Source of the DNA: Verticillium longisporum
Lineage: Eukaryota > Ascomycota > Sordariomycetes > Glomerellales > Plectosphaerellaceae
Length of the DNA: 64,000 bases
NCBI GenBank assembly: GCA_019188255.1
Contig: JAETXT010000013.1
Coordinates: 310,001 to 374,000 of the forward strand
Direction of reading: 5' to 3'
The first letter of the stretch is position 1; the number at the start of each line of letters is the position of its first letter. Below the pieces are notes generated by a model, which had not been told where the DNA came from, ran no database searches, and saw only the letters and a program-made list of their open reading frames with translations. The translations under genes and the position numbers were made by a program. Below, in pieces: positions 45,112 through 54,960 of this stretch.

Positions 45112-45939
45112 ATGTCTGTTTCTATCAGCCAAATGTCCCAGCTCGAGGGAGCCAAATGCCTCGACGATAACTGGACCGGCCTCAAAGACAGGGCTGAGCG
45201 GAAGAAACGCCAGACACGGCTCAACGTAAGAGCTCATCGTACGTTTCAGTCGTGTGACTTGGCGGTCATCAAACTCACCATCTGCACAGGGAAGCGTAAG
45301 GCTGAGGCTCGGGCTATGATAGTAAAGAGAGAGCACCATGTCCAGCCACACGAGCATCAAATCTCCCCATCAACTGTGGCTGGTGAGATGCTCATTTTCG
45401 CCATCAGTGCAGGCAACTTCAAACCCCTGTCGTTTGACCCTCTCAAGAGCGAGTTTCCGTTATCAACTGATCATCTCATTCCCCTCATTCAATACAATGT
45501 CAAGCGGGCGAGCCACACCAATCTTGCCATTCTAGCCATTACAAGCTTGGTCTGCGTTGGCAGCCCTTACAAAACGATGCCCCTCTTCCCCTACCCCCGC
45601 GCCCTCCCCGAATCTCTGGTTCCGACGTCTCTACAGCTCACCACGCTGCACCCGCCCTGGATTGACATCCTGCCCTCGCCACGCATGCGAGATAACGCTA
45701 TCCGCGCCATCGGGCAGTTCTCACAAGCGGACTATTGCGCCACCTTCTCTGGCGGACGGACGGGTGCGGACGGGATGATCGTTTGGGCGGATCCATGGGG
45801 TCCGGATGGTTGGGAAGTGACTGAGGGTATGCTGCGGAACTGGCGCTTCCTTTTCAAGGGCTGTCAAGACTTGATGATGGCAACAAATCGCTGGCGAGCC
45901 ACAAGAGGTGAACCGCCACTTGTGTGGGAACTCGATTGA
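45112..45939 (+). CDS. bZIP-like DUF3425 transcription factor
   Basis: Exons 45112-45238 and 45290-45939 (51-nt intron, GTACGT donor, CAG acceptor) give 258 residues. The intron length is a multiple of three, so retention would keep the frame, but splicing restores a continuous basic region: DNWTGLKDRAERKKRQTRLN followed by VRAHRKRKAEAR. This bZIP-type basic region without an obvious leucine zipper is typical of the DUF3425 family. The C-terminal DUF3425 domain follows, with RDNAIRAIGQF, the variable WADPWGPDGWEVTEGMLRNW segment and ATNRWRATRGEPPL near the end. Such proteins are presumed nuclear regulators in filamentous fungi; targets are not known. It converges on the DUF218 gene, with only 20 nt between the two stop codons. 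Confidence 0.88.
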   Translation: MSVSISQMSQLEGAKCLDDNWTGLKDRAERKKRQTRLNVRAHRTFQSCDLAVIKLTICTGKRKAEARAMIVKREHHVQPHEHQISPSTVAGEMLIFAISAGNFKPLSFDPLKSEFPLSTDHLIPLIQYNVKRASHTNLAILAITSLVCVGSPYKTMPLFPYPRALPESLVPTSLQLTTLHPPWIDILPSPRMRDNAIRAIGQFSQADYCATFSGGRTGADGMIVWADPWGPDGWEVTEGMLRNWRFLFKGCQDLMMATNRWRATRGEPPLVWELD

Positions 45940-45959
45940 GCGAGAGACGGCCCCCGAGA

Positions 45960-46625
45960 TTAAGGCAAGTGCCTGTCGTACCCAGCAGCGATAAGTCTCT
46001 GTCCGGCATCCCAGACCTCGTCCGGGATCTCTTGCTCAACCTGGAAGCCTCGCGCCGGATACTCGCGAATTCGAATCAGGTCGCCAACCCTGATGCTCGT
46101 CACCAAGCCTCTCGGGTTCGCTTCGTCGGGATACTCCTCGAACGACATTTCAGGCGATGTGACCGTGAAGCCTGTTGTCTCGTCCCCCCACTGCTTCAGA
46201 AACGTGGCGTACGTTCTTCTCTCCATGTACGGCTTCTGCACCAATATGAAGCTCTCGACGTTTAACCCCCGGTCCTCGAGCAGTTTCCGCGTGAACCGGA
46301 CGTTTTCTCCCGTGTTCGTTGCCGTGGGCTCCACCAGAATGGAAGCATCCGGTACGCCCATGCCGCGCGCAATATCGGCGAAGAACTCCGCCTCGGGCTT
46401 GTCGAACAGACCGGCGGTCAGGGCACCCGTGTTTCCGGAAAAGATCAACAGTGGGGCGACGCCGTTGAGGAAGAGTTGGGCGGCGCGGGTGGCGACACGC
46501 ACGTCCAGGCTGCAGAGGCAGAATACCGCCGTGGCGGGGCTGGAAGGGAGGGGCATGTTCATGTGGTGATAATTGTACACAATTTCTGCATCTCGGTAGA
46601 CGGCGGGGGTCATAAGGCGTTCCAT
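45960..46625 (-). CDS. DUF218 (YdcF-like) protein; N-terminus uncertain
   Basis: From ATG at 46625 the minus strand encodes 221 residues. DUF218 features are visible: a Rossmann-like strand with the FSGNTG loop (ATRAAQLFLNGVAPLLIFSG), then PEAEFFADIARGMGVP, the conserved PTATNTGENVRFTRKLL motif (usual T-N-T/S-x-E-N), and SFILVQKPYMERRTYATFLK. The family includes bacterial YdcF and SanA; in fungi the function is unknown. Upstream, the frame is also open and reads QALEYYSRSDPTLL, and a GTAAGT donor follows ATG-GCG-CTG-ACT-CAT-CA near 46780. Joining that small exon to the CAG acceptor before QALEYY would extend the protein, but the frame fits only if one G is missing at the acceptor, as elsewhere in this assembly. 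I therefore annotate the internal ATG. Confidence 0.85.
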   Translation of the reverse strand: MERLMTPAVYRDAEIVYNYHHMNMPLPSSPATAVFCLCSLDVRVATRAAQLFLNGVAPLLIFSGNTGALTAGLFDKPEAEFFADIARGMGVPDASILVEPTATNTGENVRFTRKLLEDRGLNVESFILVQKPYMERRTYATFLKQWGDETTGFTVTSPEMSFEEYPDEANPRGLVTSIRVGDLIRIREYPARGFQVEQEIPDEVWDAGQRLIAAGYDRHLP

Positions 46626-46870
46626 GATTTCGGAGTCCAGTTTGCTTGTGTGAAGAAGGGTGGGATCGGATCTCGAGTAGTATTCAAGTGCCTGGTGGGT
46701 GGATAGTTGGATGATGGATGTATGGTGGAGGAAGAAGAAGCAGTGAGATGGTGCAGGCTACAGTGGCAACCGATACTTACTGATGAGTCAGCGCCATTCT
46801 CTCCACGCCGACGGCAAACCTCGTATTATGCCGACAATGTCCAAGGGCAGACGTGAACTAGGTACCCTCC

Positions 46871-46904
46871 GTTACGTTACTTTGCTTTGAGTTACGTTAC
46901 TTTG
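46871..46904. repeat. GTTACGTTACTTTG direct repeat
   Basis: Two identical 14-nt copies at 46871-46884 and 46891-46904 are separated by six bases (period 20), and each contains an internal GTTAC doublet. Confidence 0.8.
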
Positions 46905-47389
46905 TCAAGGTCATTTATCATTCACTCATTGGCAAGTAAAACAGTGTTTGATTTGGATTCACTGTGGAATTACGCACGAGACGAGAAATCATAGTTTTGA
47001 AGGAAACACTCAAGATAAAAACATACTTCTTACAGAAATCACACTAGAATCATTTCCGCATAATGGCTGAATCTTGTGATTCATCATTTTCTCTATCTGC
47101 TTAGTAACAGGGTACGTACAAAGGAAATACTAATGTTACGGGCCAGACCGTAGACGTTGTACAGGCCTGGGAACCTATACCTCTAGAATGCAGCCCAGTT
47201 GAATCAACAACATTGATTCAACATATATCCTGTCAGCTCAATCGAATAGCTGCCGTAAGGTGAATATGACCGTGTGAGGGCTGGCACTAAGACCCTTTGG
47301 GGCCGACTGTGACCGCTAATGACACGCGCCAGGAGTCCGAGACAGCATATTCTGGCAAAGCTGTCGAGGCAAACATCCTCGGCGAAAGC

Positions 47390-47437
47390 AAAAAAAAAAA
47401 AAAAAGGAAAAAAAAGAAAAAAAAAACTTTAAAAAAA
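47390..47437. repeat. Interrupted poly-A tract
   Basis: This is about 48 nt consisting almost wholly of A, broken by GG, G and CTTT. It lies 30 nt downstream of the stop of the minus-strand gene that ends at 47468, so on that strand it is poly-T in the 3' flank. No retroelement sequence is attached to it. Confidence 0.8.
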
Positions 47438-47467
47438 TTACCAACTGGCTTGTGGTCTTCATGCGCA

Positions 47468-48436
47468 TCATTTCATGAGTTCCATGCCCGCTTTCATGCG
47501 CTCGCTGTTGAAGATGCGCTTGAGGTCAGCTTCGAGCAGCCACTTCACGTGCGCAGCCCGGACCTGCTCCTCGCTTTTGATGATGTCGATGAATCGGATG
47601 AATATGTTGAGATCCTTCATCAAAAGAACCCTGGTGGCCTTGAGTTTCTCGAGGACCTCAGCCTCCGTAGGTGGAGTAGTGGTGCTGTTGTTTGCAACAG
47701 GGTCGACGGGAGCATTGTTCTCACCTGCAGGACCTTCGCCCGAAGCGGAGGACTCGGCTTCTTTCTTCTTCCTTTCCTTCTCCATCTTTCGGCAGTGTGC
47801 GCATAATTTCTGTCCCTCCATAGCGTCCATGACTTCCTTTTCGAGAGACATCCACTCTTCGTAAAGCTCCGTCTTGTCACCGATGTAGCAATCGATGTGG
47901 ATACGGCATGCGCGGACTTGGGTCAGGACCAGCTCTCTACCGTCAAGCATCTTTTTGTTGCACGTCAGGCGCTGTTGTCTACCCTCGACCGCTTCCTGGC
48001 AGGCAGAAATGGCATCGAGCTCCAGGACAAGCTGTTTGACGAGGTTCGGGTAGAATTGCAATGCAACTGCCTTGTCGTGACGAAGCGTGACTTGTTCGTC
48101 CGTCTCGTTGCGAAGCTTTTGGCGGAGGCGATGTCGGAGCTTTCCCTCCTTCTTCTCGACGTCAGATGTAGCCTCTGCGTACAAGTCAGCGTACTTCTTC
48201 CTATCCTCTTCATGAGCAGGAGTACGTGTGAACCTGGCAAAGTCATCCTGGACACGGAGCAAGGACCGCTTGGCGGTTTGCACAGCGGTTTGCGTAGTCC
48301 GGCTTTCTTCCCAAAAGGCGAGCTTGAAGCGGTGTTCCAGCACCGGCTGCGCGATAGGGGAATACATGATGTGTTGAGCTTGGTGTAAAGGGCTATTTGT
48401 TGATGAATGGGGATACAGAATGGTCTGGACTGACAA
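47468..48436 (-). CDS. Hypothetical coiled-coil protein
   Basis: An uninterrupted minus-strand frame encodes 322 residues from ATG at 48436; an in-frame ATG at 48367 (MYSPIAQPVLEHR) is an alternative start. The protein is rich in Lys, Glu and Arg with heptad-like helices (for example DVEKKEGKLRHRLRQKLRNE and EEWMSLEKEVMDAMEGQ). A CAHCRK pair lies in the middle, followed by a low-complexity acidic linker and a C-terminal helical part rich in Met and Lys. No signal peptide or membrane helix is seen, and I do not recognise a family. Length, codon quality and the absence of stops over nearly 1 kb support a real gene. The C-terminal end lies next to the A-rich tract. Confidence 0.65.
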   Translation of the reverse strand: MSVQTILYPHSSTNSPLHQAQHIMYSPIAQPVLEHRFKLAFWEESRTTQTAVQTAKRSLLRVQDDFARFTRTPAHEEDRKKYADLYAEATSDVEKKEGKLRHRLRQKLRNETDEQVTLRHDKAVALQFYPNLVKQLVLELDAISACQEAVEGRQQRLTCNKKMLDGRELVLTQVRACRIHIDCYIGDKTELYEEWMSLEKEVMDAMEGQKLCAHCRKMEKERKKKEAESSASGEGPAGENNAPVDPVANNSTTTPPTEAEVLEKLKATRVLLMKDLNIFIRFIDIIKSEEQVRAAHVKWLLEADLKRIFNSERMKAGMELMK

Positions 48437-50302
48437 GTTCGTGGAAGCAACTCTGCATATATAGTCCCTGGATCATCGTCACTGAAATGGTCAAGAACGC
48501 TGTGGACAAGCTCTGATGTGTTACATTTTGAACGATCTCGCCATGAAGTGGAAGCGAGAAAGTCTGGTCGAGGCACTGTAAGCTGTGTGATATGCTGTTC
48601 ACGAAATGTAGCTACTAGTTGAATGAGAACAACCCCACAGCATGCTTTACACCAAGCATCATGATTCAGACACAGCCAACAACATCCATACTAGTGAACA
48701 GCATCACTATATGGCTTGCTCGCTGGAGATGCCATTTTCATCGCGTTCGGCAGGAAAGCTGAAGGAAGCATTCATTAACTCTGCAAGCTGTCATGGTTGG
48801 GACATTCAAACTACCGGAGAAAGACATTGCGGACCTTGGGGAAAGTTGAAAGACTGAACATCAAAAGTAGCCTCTCATAGCCCTTATTTAATCTCACGGA
48901 CTGAATTACTCCGCCCCGAATTCCTCTATGCCGGCGGACATCAAGACTATTGTATTGCGCCAGACGTGCGCACACCATCCCCTTTGTCTAGGTAGAGCAA
49001 GTCGCCGCCGGCGTGTGGGCCCGTTTCCGGAAGGAGCCAGCTCAGAAGGATCGCCATGCTGCAACCTACCGCTTACCACCATTTCGACATTGAATGCTGG
49101 AAATCAAGCGGGATCAAGAGCGGCTTTGATCCCATTAGCCCAAGATACCGCCCGCCAGCTATCGTCGGCCCCTTCCGTCTTTCAGCTGTTGGCGACACAA
49201 GCGGGGAACACTCAAAACCACCAGTGCCATCGAGCCCCTGCTCGTCTGTTCATTGTGATAGCTCCTAGTCCAAGTCACTCGATCAAGGCAGGGAATTTGC
49301 GCTATATCTTTGACCAAGCTGTTCGGCAGTCATGATCCAAACGGCTGATGTTAACGGCGGCACGTACATCTGGGCTGCGGACAACCCTGATGAGGGCAAA
49401 ACAGGAGAACAGCGAGCTCGGAGGTCGTCGCCGGCCACTATCTTCGCCCCCTGAAAGCCCGGGAAGAAAACGAGGCTATTGATACAGCCGGCACCCAATT
49501 CTTGTCGCAGTCAATTGACAAGCATGATACCGCCGGCAGCTACAGCGTGCCGGGCGGAGATACCAGCGCCGACGATCCGATATCGTCACCTCACCCCGGA
49601 CTACCTTCCCCATTCGCGCCCCAGATACGTGCCTCGTGCAGTTCAACGACCTCTCGTTGGCTCCAGCACCACCGATTGCGGCGGATGCCGACAGTCAACC
49701 GTTGATACCAATTGAAGCGCGACCCCTGGGGGAACCTCAGATTGCGGGGTTGGAGGCGGAGACGGCCGGCAGAAGGCAATTGGGGTGTCCCTGGCGATCA
49801 CAATGAATGCCGGTAACACCACCCAAAAGAAGATCTCCCCGCCGAAATGTGGCCCCCAATAGGTCTCATCGGTAGATGGTCAACAGGCGCTGCGCGGCAT
49901 CTGCAGATGAAACCATCGAAGGGTCGTCCCAGGGAGCGTTCAGCCAACCGCAGCGCCGGCTCTGGGCATGCGTGATAAGGTCCCTGGCTCACCTTCCACT
50001 TCCGATCTGGTGATCGGCACCGCGAACCGCGCCAGGCGTACACCAAGCGGACACGCTCGGTCGTCGTGACTGGCGATTCGCGGGAGGGGGAACGGACGAG
50101 TACACAGGAATGGCAGGCGTCCGCCATCTCGTGAGACCATCCACGATGAAGGCGAAGGCGGCTTGCCTTGAAGGCGAAAGCAAAGAAGTCTATAAAGCTG
50201 GACGTGTCGCCGGAACTCGGATTGTAAGCAGACATCATCACAGCCATCATCTCCGCCATCTCGCACCTCGGTCAAGCAGCTCTCCTCCACTTCGTCGCCA
50301 TC
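48437..50302. other. Intergenic region
   Basis: Between 48900 and 49800 several medium frames overlap in all three plus frames (for example 48928-49335 and 49479-49715), suggesting decayed or spurious coding, but no domain is recognisable. The right end is the RNase promoter. Confidence 0.4.
50191..50197 (+). promoter_or_regulatory. TATA box of the RNase gene
   Basis: TATAAAG lies 106 nt upstream of the RNase start codon, at a spacing compatible with a short leader. It is a sequence match only. Confidence 0.45.
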
Positions 50303-50625
50303 ATGCAGTTCAAGGCTCTCATTGTCTCCCTCCTCGCCGTCGCGGCGCAAGCGGCGCCCGCCTCGCCCAACGAGGAGCGCTCCGCCATTGAGAAGCGCGC
50401 GACAACCTGTGGCAGCACCTACTACACGACGGCGCAGGTCAACGCCGCCGCCAACGCCGCATGCCAGCACGTCCGCGCCGGCACCCAGGCGGGCTCCTCC
50501 AACTACCCCCACCGCTACAACAACTACGAGGGCTTCAACTTCAAGGCGCCCGGCCCCTGGCAGGAGTTCCCCCTGAGGTCCAGCGGAGGGGGGTCTACCC
50601 GGGGGGACCGGGAGGTGAGCCAAGA

Positions 50626-50658
<33 letters not shown>

Positions 50659-50817
50659 TTGTCTGTGAATCGCCGTTTAACGTGCGCTTGCCGTGTAGGC
50701 TCCCCTGGTGCTGACCGTGTCATCATCAACGGCAACTGTGCCATTGCTGGCCAGATCACCCACACCGGCGCTAGCGGCAACGCCTTTGTCGGATGCAGCG
50801 GCACCACCCTGGGTTAA
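50303..50817 (+). CDS. Secreted guanyl-specific ribonuclease, N1/T1 family; one apparent single-base frameshift
   Basis: Exons 50303-50614 and 50699-50817 flank an 84-nt intron that contains a 30-C tract. The protein is about 143 residues: a signal peptide ([19 protein letters not shown]), a Lys-Arg propeptide end (IEKRA) and a mature domain of about 110 residues starting [10 protein letters not shown]. Active-site positions of the family are visible: His in [13 protein letters not shown], Glu in WQEFPL, Arg in ADRVII and His in [19 protein letters not shown] run at 50588-50593 puts the exon end out of frame with these motifs. One extra base (or two fewer) restores it and makes total exon length divisible by three. 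These enzymes cleave RNA 3' of G. Length and lack of long loops fit the small RNases rather than ribotoxins. Confidence 0.88.
50628..50657. repeat. 30-nt poly-C homopolymer inside the RNase intron
   Basis: Thirty consecutive C residues lie 13 nt after the GTGAGC donor of the intron (50615-50698). The true length is uncertain because such tracts are hard to sequence. Confidence 0.8.
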
Positions 50818-51676
50818 GGGTGGAATGGTTGATTTGGGAAGTGGGAGAGCTTGGTGATTTCAAGGTGGCCGGCGCAGGGATGAAGCCGGCGACTTTACAG
50901 CGTGCTTGTTTCTCACCATTGGCTTCTTGTTGATACCTTACTCCGCCGGGGAATGACTACGTCTTTCTGGGCATTGGCAGCGATTGACTCGTCCTGCCTG
51001 AGATTTGCGAGCTGCGATGATAGCATGAATGAATACGAATATGACTCTGAATAGCGCTGATGTGAAAGTGAAATGAACCACCCAGAGTCTTGTGCTCCCA
51101 ATGAGAGACTTGGGATAAAATCACATCGTGTGTCTCCTCGTCTGTTGCTCGTTATGCGAATCCGGGCCGGGCTTTTGACAGAGTAGAGACTACTCATGTG
51201 TGTAGCTTGACGATATCGTGACGAGATGGTCTTGTGCATAGTCAAAGTCAGAAGGACAAGAAAGCAAAGGAATGAAGGCAGATCGGTCAATTGATCGTCA
51301 TCCAATGCCATGATAATAAACATGCCGAAGGATAGGAAACATGCTAGGGCAATGAACTTGGACTGCTGAACTCTCTCCTGGGACAAGCCACTGGTGGCCA
51401 CAGCCACTGACACTGACTCAGCACCGGGGGCTTTCGCAACGTTATCTAATCGGGCCAAGCTTGAACGGACCTCTCCAGCACATTGGGCCAACGCGCGCCG
51501 CGCAGAGAAAGTTGGTCGCATTCAGGCGCGTTTCCCTTGTCGCAAGCCCAAAGCCAAAGGCGAACCCTGTCTAATCATCACCACCACACATCCATCATCA
51601 CATTGACGACGCGACGACCATCGACACACCTGCATGAACGCAACACTCTTTCCGATATCCATGTGTACACCCAACA
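50818..51676. other. Intergenic region
   Basis: This holds the RNase 3' UTR and the HIR1 promoter and leader. A 202-codon minus frame (50913-51521) has no domain and lies antisense to nothing recognisable; it is not called. Confidence 0.45.
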
Positions 51677-54600
51677 ATGCACGTCATTAAGCCAGCCTGG
51701 CTGAGCCATAGCGGCGAGCAGAAGGACTACGAAGTCTACAGCTGCCACGTCTCCCCGATGGAAAGCGGCTCGCGACAGCTGGAGGCGATGGTCACGTTCG
51801 GATCTGGTCGACTGAAGCCATCTATGGCACAAACAGCGATGACAATGTGGGCAAGCCGAGGCAGCTCTGCCACATGAGCCACCATCTCGGCACCATTCAC
51901 TCCGTTCGATGGTCTCCAAACGGGCGATATCTTGCTTCGGGCGCTGATGACAAGCTGATTTGCGTCTATCACCTCGACAAGAACCCGCCCGTTGCTTCCT
52001 TTGGTACGCCGATTTTCTCAATGCGTCTCTTGACGGCATGCTGACCGTTATCTCTGTAGGCACCGGCGATGTCCCCCCTGTCGAAAATTGGAAGACCTAC
52101 AAGCGTCTCGTAGGCCACGACAATGACGTGCAGGATATTGCCTGGTCGTACGACTCTTCGATCCTCGTCTCCGTTGGCCTGGACTCCAAAGTCGTGGTCT
52201 GGTCCGGACATACGTTCGAGAAATTAAAGACACTTGCCGTCCACACAAGCCACGTCAAAGGCATCACCTTCGACCCCGCGAACAAGTTCTTCGCAACCGC
52301 CAGCGACGACAGGTCCATTAAAATCTTCCGATTCACTCCTCCCGCACCTAACGCGACGCAACACGACATGGTGAACAACTTTGTGGTGGAAACAACTATC
52401 TACGCACCGTTCAATAGTTCGCCTCAGATGACATACTTTCGGCGTTGCACGTGGTTGCCCGACGGCAACCACATTGCAGCTGCGAACGCAGTCAACGGCC
52501 CGGTCAGCTCTGTCGCCATTATCGAGCGTACGCGGTGGGACAGTGAGATCAACCTCATTGGCCACGAGGGTCCAACGGAAGTTTGCATGTTTTCCCCGAG
52601 GCTGTTCCATACAGTGAACCCAGCCGAGATCACAGACGACAACGAAGGCTCGCTGGTGACGGAGATAGCATCAGCTGGCCAGGACAAGACCCTCAGAATC
52701 TGCAACACCAACACATCACGACCGGTGGTTATTCTGCAGGACCTCGCTGGCAAGTCTATTTCCGACCTGTCCTGGACCCCTGATGGCCAGACCCTCTTCG
52801 CCGCAAGTCTGGACGGCGCTATTATCGCAGTTAGATTCGATACGGGCGAACTCGGCTGGGTCGCAAATGCGGAGGAGAACGACAAGGCGCTGCAGAAATA
52901 CGGTGTCTCCCGCAAGGGCATGGGCATCGCGGAGGACGTTGAAGGGCTGCAGCTGGAGAACCAGAGCAAGGCAGGAGAGTCCAAGGCGGCAGAGTCCCGC
53001 ATGGGCGCCTTGATGGGTGACCTTCCAGACGCGGCAGCACCGTCTGCAAATGGCACAAAGACAAACGGTACCAACGCTTCGACGCCGAAACCGACCAATG
53101 GGCATACTGAACCAGAGAAGGAGAAGGAAAAGGAAAAAGAAAACGAGCCTGAGGCGGGCAAGGAGAAGGAGAAGGAGAAAGAGAAGCACGAAGAAAGTGC
53201 CGACAAGACAGCTGAACGGGTGAAGGAGCTGAAGTCTCGAGTCACCGTGGGCAAGGACGGCAAGAAACGGGTTGCGCCACTATTGGTCTCGTCATCAGGC
53301 ACTGGGCAGATGTCGATGCCTCAGACACAGCTCGTCGGGTCAACATCCACGGCAAAGGCGTCGCAGAACGACGCGCCCTTGTCAATACTCGACCTCGGCA
53401 AACCCGTCGATGGCTTGCCGCGAGGTGGCATCGCCGCCATGCTGCTCGGCAACAAGAGGAAAGCTATCGAGATGGAGCCGCAAGAAGGAGACGACCCTTT
53501 TGCCAAGCGTCAAGCAACTGGACCGACGCCCATTGTGGTGAACGGTGTCGATGGCGTTGAACCTGCGGCTATGGTCCAAGCACCTCACGGTATCGCACCA
53601 ACTCCCGAGTTCCTCCGACCAGCTGTTTTGAACCCGTCCATCACCTTTGCTCAAATACGGCTTGCTGTTCCGAAAGTTCGGTCACATATCGTTCGGCCAA
53701 TGGAGCGAGGTGTACTCCTGAGCGAGACAACTATCGAAGACGCTGCTAAAGTTCCGGAGAACATTGTTCTCGAAGCCCGCAATCCTGTGCAGATCAAGGA
53801 TCCATCGCAAATCACAGTCACGAAGCGTGGCACCCTTCTCTGGCAGGACTATCTCTCTAGGGCTGTAATCCTAGTCACTGGCAACAAGCACTTCTGGGCG
53901 GCTGCTTGCGAAGATGGTAGCGTCTACATCTGGACCCCTGCTGGCCGAAGATTGGTGAATGCCATCGTCACCGAGGCCCAGCCTGTCATTCTCGAGAGTC
54001 GCGAGCACTGGCTACTATGCATCAATGCAGTGGGTCTCTGTTACGTCTGGAACATCGAGAGCCAATCTTCACCACATCCTCCCGTCTCTCTAGGTCCTAT
54101 CTTGGAGCTTGCGACAACCACCCTCAACCTTAACGCCGCTACGCCTGGCCCTGGCGTCACGTCAGCCGCTCTCAACTCGACAGGACACATCGTTGTCACA
54201 CTGACAAACGGAGATGGATACTACTACGCCCGCGAGATGTACACATGGCAACGCATCAGCGAGGCCTGGTGGGCCGTCGGCTCCCAATACTGGAACTCCA
54301 ACGACTCTTCCATCAGCGCCCTGCAGTCGACCGCAGTTGGGCCCGTCACAGCACCCAAAGACAAAGACTCCAGCGCGGCAACGGTTTCCGCTGGCATCAT
54401 TCCGCACCTGGAGCGTCACACCACCAACGAGTTCCTGCTCAAGGGCAGAGCATACACCCTACAGCGTATCGTCAAGACGCTCTTGACACGGGACGGTTTC
54501 GAGGACTTTGAAAGTACCGTGAGCATCGCGCATCTCGAGAACCGAATCGCTGCCTCACTGCAGATGGGCGCCAGGGACGAATTCCGTCTTTACCTCTTCA

Positions 54601-54960
54601 TGTACGCCAAGCGTATCGGTGCCGAAGGCCTTCGGCTCAAGGTCGAGGAGCTTCTCAACAGCCTGCTCGGTGGCATTCTCAAGGACAAAAAGGTCCAAGA
54701 GACCAAGGCCAAGGGGTGGTTCAGCCAGGATGACGAAATTTGCGGGTGGGACCGAAAAGAGCTGCTGAAGGGCGTCGTGATGATTCTGGGTAAGCTCATT
54801 CTCATGATGCATGTGCAAGCAGGCATTCACTAACGTTCTCTTTCTAGGTAAATTCCGAGAGCTTCAGCGCCTGACGGTGCAATACGCTCGTGTACTGGAC
54901 CTAACGCAGACCGAAGATGACGTCGATGATGAGGACGGCGCCATGGATGTCGAAGCGTAG
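51677..54960 (+). CDS. HIR1: Histone chaperone HIR1/HIRA, with one apparent single-base frameshift
   Basis: Exons 51677-52003, 52060-54789 and 54848-54960 (introns 56 and 58 nt) encode about 1,056 residues, the usual Hir1 length. The N-terminus (MHVIKPAWLSHSGEQKDYEV) starts a WD40 propeller with repeats such as TIHSVRWSPNGRYLASGADD, DVQDIAWSYDSSILVSVGLD and HVKGITFDPANKFFATASDD. A Lys/Glu-rich linker follows (about residues 370-410). Next comes the B-domain-like ASF1-binding segment (LKSRVTVGKDGKKRVAPLLV), then the C-terminal Hira domain (LWQDYLSRAVILVTGNKHFW). The HIR complex deposits H3-H4 independently of replication. At 51753-51757 (CCCC before GATGG) one base is missing: the frame continues into nonsense, while the expected first blade (GKRLATAGGDGHVRIW) lies in the next frame. 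Total exon length needs one more base. I read this as consensus error. Confidence 0.94.

Larger units (their letters stand above)
46626..47467. other. Intergenic region with small repeats and an A-rich tract
   Basis: This lies between two minus-strand genes. The possible first exon of the DUF218 gene lies at about 46780-46797. Repeats are listed separately. Base composition is more AT-rich than in neighbouring regions. Confidence 0.5.

Noticed and set aside
47390..47437. A-rich tract as the tail of a retroposed element
   Set aside because: No element body, target-site duplication or reverse-transcriptase sequence adjoining it.
50913..51521. 202-codon minus-strand frame
   Set aside because: Mixed polar/hydrophobic sequence without a domain, in the intergenic region between the RNase and HIR1.
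52004..52059. Possible alternative HIR1 start at an internal ATG near 51960
   Set aside because: That frame reads through the intron; the WD40 repeats upstream show that the true start is at 51677.
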